Source of the DNA: CAZRIP01 sp964600165
GTDB taxonomy: Bacteria > Elusimicrobiota > Elusimicrobia > UBA1565 > UBA9628
Assembly (NCBI GenBank): GCA_964600165.1
Contig: CAZRIP010000124.1
Coordinates: 1-9,909 of the forward strand
Length of the DNA stretch: 9,909 nucleotides
Direction of reading: 5' to 3'
Under the pieces are notes generated by a model that saw only the letters and a program-made list of their open reading frames with translations, was not told the origin of the DNA and searched no databases. This document shows, piece by piece, positions 6,348-9,909 of the stretch (position 1 is the stretch's first letter; the number at the start of each line of letters is the position of its first letter). The position numbers were made by a program, and so were the translations under genes.

Positions 6348-6351
6348 ACGA

Positions 6352-6864
6352 ATGAGAAAGTCTTATGCGGCGTTGACGCTGGCGGTCATGGTGGGAGTGT
6401 CGGGATGCTACGGCAACTTCAACCTCACGCGCAAAGTGTGGAAGTGGAACGGGGAAGTCGGGGGCAAGTGGCTCAATGAAGGCGTCTTCCTCGGCTTGAA
6501 CATCATCCCGGTCTATTTCTTCGCGACCCTCGGCGATGCGATCGTCTTCAACTCGATCGAGTTCTGGACGGGAAAGAACCCGGTCATGGCGAAGAACGTC
6601 AAGTCGATCCAAGACGGGGATAAGCAGGCCGTCCTGAGCTACACGCCCGGCGATCACCGGCTGCGCGTCGACAGCTTCGAGAAGGGCAAGATCGTCTCGA
6701 CCGTGGTCTTCGAGCAGGGCAAGGACGGGATGGTCGCCCGCGATGCGAAGGGCGCGCTCCTGATGTCGGCGAAGACGGTCGACGGCCGGGTGGTCCTGTC
6801 GGACTCCGAAGGCCGGACGGTCGGCGCGTACGGGCCCGAAGCGATCGCGCAGGCGGCGCGCTAG
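6352..6864 (+). CDS. DUF3332-type lipoprotein, copy 2
   Basis: Encodes a 170-residue paralogue of the upstream lipoprotein, aligning without gaps at about 82% identity by hand count. Residues 42-99 are identical. The signal peptide keeps the length and lipobox (VSGC, C19) but has changed at many positions, and the last 25 residues differ most. The mature core is the same DUF3332-type sequence (CYGNFNLT, LGDAIVFNSIEFWTGKNPV). It lies behind the terminator of copy 1 and has no recognisable promoter, so its expression probably differs. Its TAG stop (6862-6864) shares the palindrome CTAG with the stop of the convergent caspase-like gene, and no terminator lies between them. Function is unknown. 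Confidence 0.88.
   Translation: MRKSYAALTLAVMVGVSGCYGNFNLTRKVWKWNGEVGGKWLNEGVFLGLNIIPVYFFATLGDAIVFNSIEFWTGKNPVMAKNVKSIQDGDKQAVLSYTPGDHRLRVDSFEKGKIVSTVVFEQGKDGMVARDAKGALLMSAKTVDGRVVLSDSEGRTVGAYGPEAIAQAAR
6517..6611 (+). repeat. 95-base block identical to 5854-5948
   Basis: Second member of the direct repeat within the DUF3332 pair, offset by 663 bases and in the same codon phase. It is bounded by synonymous differences at 6516 and 6612. Confidence 0.9.
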
Positions 6865-8318
6865 CGCAGCTGGATCGACGAGCCGTCAAGTCCCGCCGGC
6901 AGAAGCTGCGGCGTTTGATCGCGGTTCTGCCGGCGGGCCTCGTCTTGGACGTTAGGCGTGAGATAGGCGCTGAGCGACTTAACGGTCACCTTGCCGTCGT
7001 CGTCTTTCGCCGCGCCCGAAAGGCCGCGGAGCAGATAATACGTGAAGGCGCCGTGGCCCTGCTGCGCCATCGTGCCTGAGATCTGATCGCCGGCGGCCGC
7101 GCCGAGCACGACGACCTTGCCGCCCGCGGGGACGATCCCGCCCTCCATCTGCGTGACGAGAGGCCGCGCGCCTTTGGGGATGACGGATCTTCCGCCCGCG
7201 CCCGAGAAGCACGAGTCCATCGCGACGATCACGCGCTTCGCCTTGAGCTCGCCGAGCTTCTGATAGAGCCGCTTGACCGGGTAGGCCGTGTCCTCGAGGA
7301 ACTGAGGGTCTCCGTCCCACGGGACCAAGAACGCCTCTTTCGTCTTGATATCGGGCGCTCCGTGACCCGAGAAATAGAAAAAGACGGTCGAGTTCTCGTT
7401 GACGTTGCGCGGCAGCCAGGTCTCGACGTTCTTGACGAGGCCCGTCTTGGTCGCCTTCTCGCCGACGAGCGAGATGATGTTGCGCTGCGGATAGCCGAGC
7501 GCGAGCAGGTGCTGCTGCACGGCGGCGGCGTCCCGCTCCGCGAATTCGGCGTCGGGAATGCTCGAGTACTTCGTGATGCCGACGACGACGGCGAAATTGT
7601 CCGGGTTCTCCTTGACGTGGTAGGACGCCTCGTCGACGTCCGAGTGGAGAGTATCCTCCTCCTTCTGATCTCGATCGGCGAGGGCCTGCTGCGCGGCGGC
7701 CGCGGCGAGCGCCTGCATCTTCTCGGCGGACATCCCGCCGCCGCCCGCGACCGATGAGGCGCTCTGGGCGCTGCGCAGCCATCGGGCGCCGCGCACGGAC
7801 TCCAAAAATTCGGACGCGAGCTTGCGCGAGACGGCCGCCACGGCCTCCGGGACGGTCGTCCCGTCGAAATCGCTGTCGGCGGCGGCGCTGAAGTTCTTGA
7901 CCTGCACGTCCTTGCCGTCGGCATTCTTGAGGGTCGTGTTGACCTCGGCCGCGAAGTGCGCGGTCTGCTGCGACGAGCCGAAGCTCTTCGCTCCGGTCGT
8001 CAGCCGCGACGACGTCGCGCTGACCTCGAGCGCGTAGCCGTAGCTGTCGGCCGTGCCGAGCTGGGCGAAGGAGGCCTTCACGGCTTCGCCGAAGGTCTGC
8101 TCGAGATAGGACTTGAAAGGGTATGTGTTCTTGCCTCCGTCGCTTGGGAGCACGTCGGGCAGAGAGACGGTGACGGAGGCGGGAAGAGGGATCTTCTTTT
8201 GGAGCGGCGCGGCGCCGAGCGACTGGATGGGGCCGGGTTTGAGCGGCTGGAGCGTGGCGCCGCAGCCGGTCAAGAAGATAACGACGAAGAACGAGGCGGC
8301 GGCGGCGAGAGATCGCAT
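6861..8318 (-). CDS. Lipoprotein with C-terminal caspase-like (peptidase C14) domain
   Basis: Encodes a 485-residue protein. The signal peptide ends in the lipobox LTGC (C19), so the protein is lipid-anchored in the envelope. Residues about 20-185 form a domain I do not recognise. An Ala-rich, probably helical linker follows (about 186-235), then a caspase-fold domain (about 240-435). The latter has the opening strand NFAVVVGITKYSSIPDAEFA, the catalytic histidine in FFYFSGHGA (H319) and the catalytic cysteine in VIVAMDSCFSG (C370). The 51-residue spacing suits C14 enzymes. The C-terminal RDQTPQLL is common in bacterial caspase homologues. The dyad is intact, so proteolysis is likely; the target is unknown. 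Start ATG 8318 is fixed by the signal peptide, but no Shine-Dalgarno is visible and a 15-bp hairpin lies 14 bases upstream. The gene converges on DUF3332 copy 2, sharing CTAG at the stops. Confidence 0.92.
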   Translation of the reverse strand: MRSLAAAASFFVVIFLTGCGATLQPLKPGPIQSLGAAPLQKKIPLPASVTVSLPDVLPSDGGKNTYPFKSYLEQTFGEAVKASFAQLGTADSYGYALEVSATSSRLTTGAKSFGSSQQTAHFAAEVNTTLKNADGKDVQVKNFSAAADSDFDGTTVPEAVAAVSRKLASEFLESVRGARWLRSAQSASSVAGGGGMSAEKMQALAAAAAQQALADRDQKEEDTLHSDVDEASYHVKENPDNFAVVVGITKYSSIPDAEFAERDAAAVQQHLLALGYPQRNIISLVGEKATKTGLVKNVETWLPRNVNENSTVFFYFSGHGAPDIKTKEAFLVPWDGDPQFLEDTAYPVKRLYQKLGELKAKRVIVAMDSCFSGAGGRSVIPKGARPLVTQMEGGIVPAGGKVVVLGAAAGDQISGTMAQQGHGAFTYYLLRGLSGAAKDDDGKVTVKSLSAYLTPNVQDEARRQNRDQTPQLLPAGLDGSSIQLR

Positions 8319-8332
8319 GGCTTAAGAGTAGC

Positions 8333-8372
8333 CGCCTGCGCCCCGTCCGTCAAGAGCGACGGGGCGCAGGCG
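8333..8372 (-). terminator. 15-bp GC-rich hairpin between the small lipoprotein and caspase-like genes
   Basis: The arms cgcctgcgccccgtc (8333-8347) and gacggggcgcaggcg (8358-8372) are perfect complements around a 10-base loop. It starts six bases after the small lipoprotein's stop on the minus strand. Only gctactctt follows, so it lacks a proper U-tract. It may be a weak or factor-assisted terminator, a 3' mRNA stabiliser, or a structure governing the downstream ATG at 8318. Confidence 0.55.
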
Positions 8373-8378
8373 CGAGTC

Positions 8379-8732
8379 TCAGCCGCCCTTCTCGATCTTG
8401 ACCGCCGTCCCGTAGACGTTGGTCTGGACGATGAGGATGACCATGAGGTTGTACGTGTGCACGTCGACGCGGACGTCGATGAGCGCGTCGCCGCCGACCG
8501 ACGCGATGGCGCGGTCGACCGCGTTGCCCGTCATCTTCATCTCGCCGCCGCAGATGCCGAGCGGGCAGGCCGCCCACGCCGAGCCGCTGGCCGGCCCGAT
8601 GCGGGTGACTTTGTCCTTCGCCGCGATGTAGTGCGTCGAGGGTGAGACGCTGACGGGGTAAGCCATACAACCCGTCATGAACGGCAGCATGGCCGTGATC
8701 GCGGCCGCCGCCAATACCATTCCCTTTTTCAT
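8379..8732 (-). CDS. Small lipoprotein of unknown function
   Basis: Encodes a 117-residue protein with a lipoprotein signal peptide (MKKGMVLAAAAITAMLPFMTGC, lipobox MTGC, C22). I chose ATG 8732 because AAGGAG lies four bases upstream and the signal peptide starts there; a longer frame from 8783 would only add leader sequence. The mature part has two further cysteines (WAACPLGICGG), an Ala/Gly-rich helix with VDRAIASVGGDALIDVRVDV, and a C-terminal NVYGTAVKI. The overall pattern is reminiscent of the TRL-like lipoproteins, but I cannot confirm that. It lies 94 bases downstream of the radical SAM gene on the same strand, with no terminator between them. The leader can fold over its Shine-Dalgarno. 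Confidence 0.85.
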   Translation of the reverse strand: MKKGMVLAAAAITAMLPFMTGCMAYPVSVSPSTHYIAAKDKVTRIGPASGSAWAACPLGICGGEMKMTGNAVDRAIASVGGDALIDVRVDVHTYNLMVILIVQTNVYGTAVKIEKGG

Positions 8733-8734
8733 GA

Positions 8735-8775
8735 ATCTCCTTACGCTTGTCAGTTGCGCAACCGACTCAGGAGAT
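8735..8775 (-). promoter_or_regulatory. Leader structure that can sequester the Shine-Dalgarno of the small lipoprotein
   Basis: On the minus strand AGGAGAT (8735-8741, containing most of the Shine-Dalgarno) is the exact reverse complement of ATCTCCT (8769-8775). Between them GTCGGTTGCGCAACTGAC (8749-8766) folds into a seven-pair inner hairpin with one G-U pair and a GCGC loop. The result is an outer 7-bp stem, an internal loop and an inner stem. This arrangement suits translational control such as a thermosensor or a protein/RNA-controlled switch. I could not find a convincing promoter, so it is unproven that the distal arm is transcribed. Confidence 0.45.
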
Positions 8776-8826
8776 CGTGGCAATATCTGGACGGGATGTA
8801 AAGATTATTTGAACGAGACTTGAGGT

Positions 8827-9834
8827 TTATTTGCCGCAGGCGACGGCCGCCGAGGGGGACTCGGCGTTGGTCTTCTTGCGGCTCATGCCGACGGCGAGCT
8901 TGACGCTGGCGCCCATCGTCTGGAGCGGCTCGCCGAGGGTGTGGCTGACCATGCGCACGCAGCCGAGGCTGCAGCCGGCCTCGCAGGGCTTGTGATGGTC
9001 GTTGAGCTTGAGCAGCGCGGGCGTGAGCGTCTCGAGCGGCTTCATCTTGGCGCGCTGCTGGGAACACCACTGCACGCCGCCCGCCGCGTTGACGTAGAGG
9101 AACTTGAAGCCGCCCAAGCACTTCCACTTGCGCGAAAAGTCGCCGCGCAGCATCTCCTTCAAGTGGTCGCCGTAGAAGTTGACGCCCTCGAAGACGCCGT
9201 ATTTGGCGAGGATGTCGAGGAACTTCTCGCCCTTGATCGCGATCTTGCCGCCTTTGCCGTGCATGACGGAGAAACCGAAGGCGAAGGGCATGTCCTTCAA
9301 GGTCTCGCGGAACTCGGAGTAAGTGTCGAGCGTGAGGTCGTTTAAGACCGTCTGGATCTCGACGGTGAACTTGGCTTCCCTGGCGAGGACCTTGAGGCGG
9401 GGCAGGATGCTCTTGAGCGACTTGTCCGACCAGTCGGTCGGGTGCAGGCTGTCGACGGAGACCTGCATGAAATCCAAACCGGCCTCATTGAGCGCGCGGA
9501 TGTTCTTTTCCGTCAGCAGGAAGCCGTTGGTGATGATCGTGGCGAGGTTCGAGCCGCCGCGCTTGGACTTGGTGTGGCGGATGAGCTCGACGATGTCCGG
9601 GTGCATCATCGTCTCGCCGCCGAGGAAATCGTACACGAGCACGCCGAGCTCGTCGAGCTTGTCGATGCGCTTCTTCATCTCGTCGAGGGGGATGATCGGC
9701 GCGCCGGGAGTGTACTCGTCGCAGTAAGAGCACGTGAGGTTGCAGTCGTCGGTGACGACGACCTGCGCGTACATCGGCCGATGATCGACGACGCGCTTGG
9801 CTCCGGTCAGGACGAACTTGAGGTCGACGGCCAT
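8827..9834 (-). CDS. Radical SAM protein with SPASM/Twitch-like C-terminal cysteines
   Basis: Encodes a 335-residue protein from ATG 9834. The radical SAM cluster motif is CNLTCSYC (C31, C35, C38), followed by the SAM-binding LGGET (GGE at 72-74), TNGFLL and SVDSLH. The C-terminal part has C239, C257, C284, C288 and C292 (KCLGGFKF, VQWCSQQ, CEAGCSLGC), suggesting an auxiliary iron-sulfur cluster of SPASM/Twitch type. Such enzymes modify peptides, proteins or small molecules; the substrate here is unknown. In-frame ATGs at 9870 and 9873 would add about 13 residues, but those codons (AGG, AGA, ATA, CTA, ATT) are rare in this GC-rich window. They also cover an extended -10 element, so the shorter start is favoured. 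The next gene downstream is a small lipoprotein. Confidence 0.9.
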   Translation of the reverse strand: MAVDLKFVLTGAKRVVDHRPMYAQVVVTDDCNLTCSYCDEYTPGAPIIPLDEMKKRIDKLDELGVLVYDFLGGETMMHPDIVELIRHTKSKRGGSNLATIITNGFLLTEKNIRALNEAGLDFMQVSVDSLHPTDWSDKSLKSILPRLKVLAREAKFTVEIQTVLNDLTLDTYSEFRETLKDMPFAFGFSVMHGKGGKIAIKGEKFLDILAKYGVFEGVNFYGDHLKEMLRGDFSRKWKCLGGFKFLYVNAAGGVQWCSQQRAKMKPLETLTPALLKLNDHHKPCEAGCSLGCVRMVSHTLGEPLQTMGASVKLAVGMSRKKTNAESPSAAVACGK

Positions 9835-9844
9835 TAGGGCGTGT

Positions 9845-9853
9845 ATTCTAGCA
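9845..9853 (-). promoter_or_regulatory. Extended -10 promoter element before the radical SAM gene
   Basis: The minus strand reads TGCTAGAAT, matching the extended -10 form TGnTATAAT with one mismatch in the hexamer. The ATG at 9834 begins ten bases after it, so transcription would start three or four bases before the codon and the mRNA would be effectively leaderless. The -35 (ATGATG at 17-base spacing) is weak, which extended -10 promoters tolerate. Confidence 0.45.
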
Positions 9854-9873
9854 ATTTCGCGCTCCCTCATCAT

Positions 9874-9887
9874 CCGCCACGTGGCGG
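9874..9887. promoter_or_regulatory. 14-bp perfect palindrome upstream of the radical SAM promoter
   Basis: CCGCCACGTGGCGG is its own reverse complement. It lies about 20 bases upstream of the extended -10, near the expected -35, which is a plausible operator position. GC-rich palindromes of this length do arise by chance in such DNA. Confidence 0.4.
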
Positions 9888-9909
9888 GGAAGATCTAAAA
9901 AGAAGCGGC

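Noticed and set aside
6861..8318. Reading the caspase-like gene as part of a CRISPR- or CBASS-type defence system
   Set aside because: No nucleotidyltransferase, TPR, Cas or other defence gene is near, and the lipobox places the protein in the envelope.
8733..8783. Longer start (ATG 8783) for the small lipoprotein
   Set aside because: It would place an extra 17 residues before a standard lipoprotein signal peptide and ignore the good Shine-Dalgarno before 8732.
8774..8803. TTTACA (8798-8803, minus strand) as -35 with CACGAT (8774-8779) as -10 for the small lipoprotein
   Set aside because: The -10 matches at only three of six bases with an 18-base spacer, so it is too weak to list as a promoter.
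9888..9909. T-rich minus-strand run (TTCTTTTT after GCCGC) at the window edge, resembling a terminator tail
   Set aside because: The other arm of any stem would lie outside the window, so a terminator cannot be supported.

Overview
The window is a GC-rich, gene-dense bacterial segment with no RNA genes, insertion sequences or CRISPR. The host is a diderm: there are four predicted lipoproteins, a YceI-family periplasmic protein and an MsrP/MsrQ periplasmic repair pair. The phylum cannot be fixed from the sequence; Elusimicrobiota or a deltaproteobacteria-like lineage is a low-confidence guess. No stretch over 300 bases lacks a gene.

Region 1 (2-697) is the 3' end of an unrecognised gene.

Region 2 (740-5590, + strand) is a tightly packed six-gene run whose reading frames abut or overlap: a YkuD-type L,D-transpeptidase, a second YkuD-like protein with a degraded active-site motif, an APC-superfamily amino-acid transporter, a YceI-family protein, MsrP and MsrQ. 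The run looks like an envelope maintenance unit, combining peptidoglycan cross-linking with repair of oxidised methionines in periplasmic proteins. A promoter-like sequence lies inside a perfect inverted repeat just before the first gene.

Region 3 (5614-6864, + strand) holds two tandem DUF3332-type lipoprotein genes, about 82% identical in protein by hand count. They share a 95-base block of perfect DNA identity. The first copy has a near-consensus sigma-70 promoter, a perfect Shine-Dalgarno and a strong intrinsic terminator. The second has a good Shine-Dalgarno but no promoter that I can see.

Region 4 (6861-9873, - strand) converges on region 3. In transcription order it holds a radical SAM enzyme with a SPASM/Twitch-like cysteine tail, a small lipoprotein of unknown function whose Shine-Dalgarno can be sequestered in a leader stem, and a lipoprotein carrying a caspase-like (peptidase C14) domain with an intact His/Cys dyad. 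The caspase gene and the second DUF3332 gene share a CTAG that provides both stop codons.

The most unusual items are the lipid-anchored caspase-fold protein, the mosaic DUF3332 duplication, the YkuD paralogue with a PHYCIG motif in place of SHGCVR, an MsrP whose Tat motif lacks the second arginine, and the foldable leader of the small lipoprotein.
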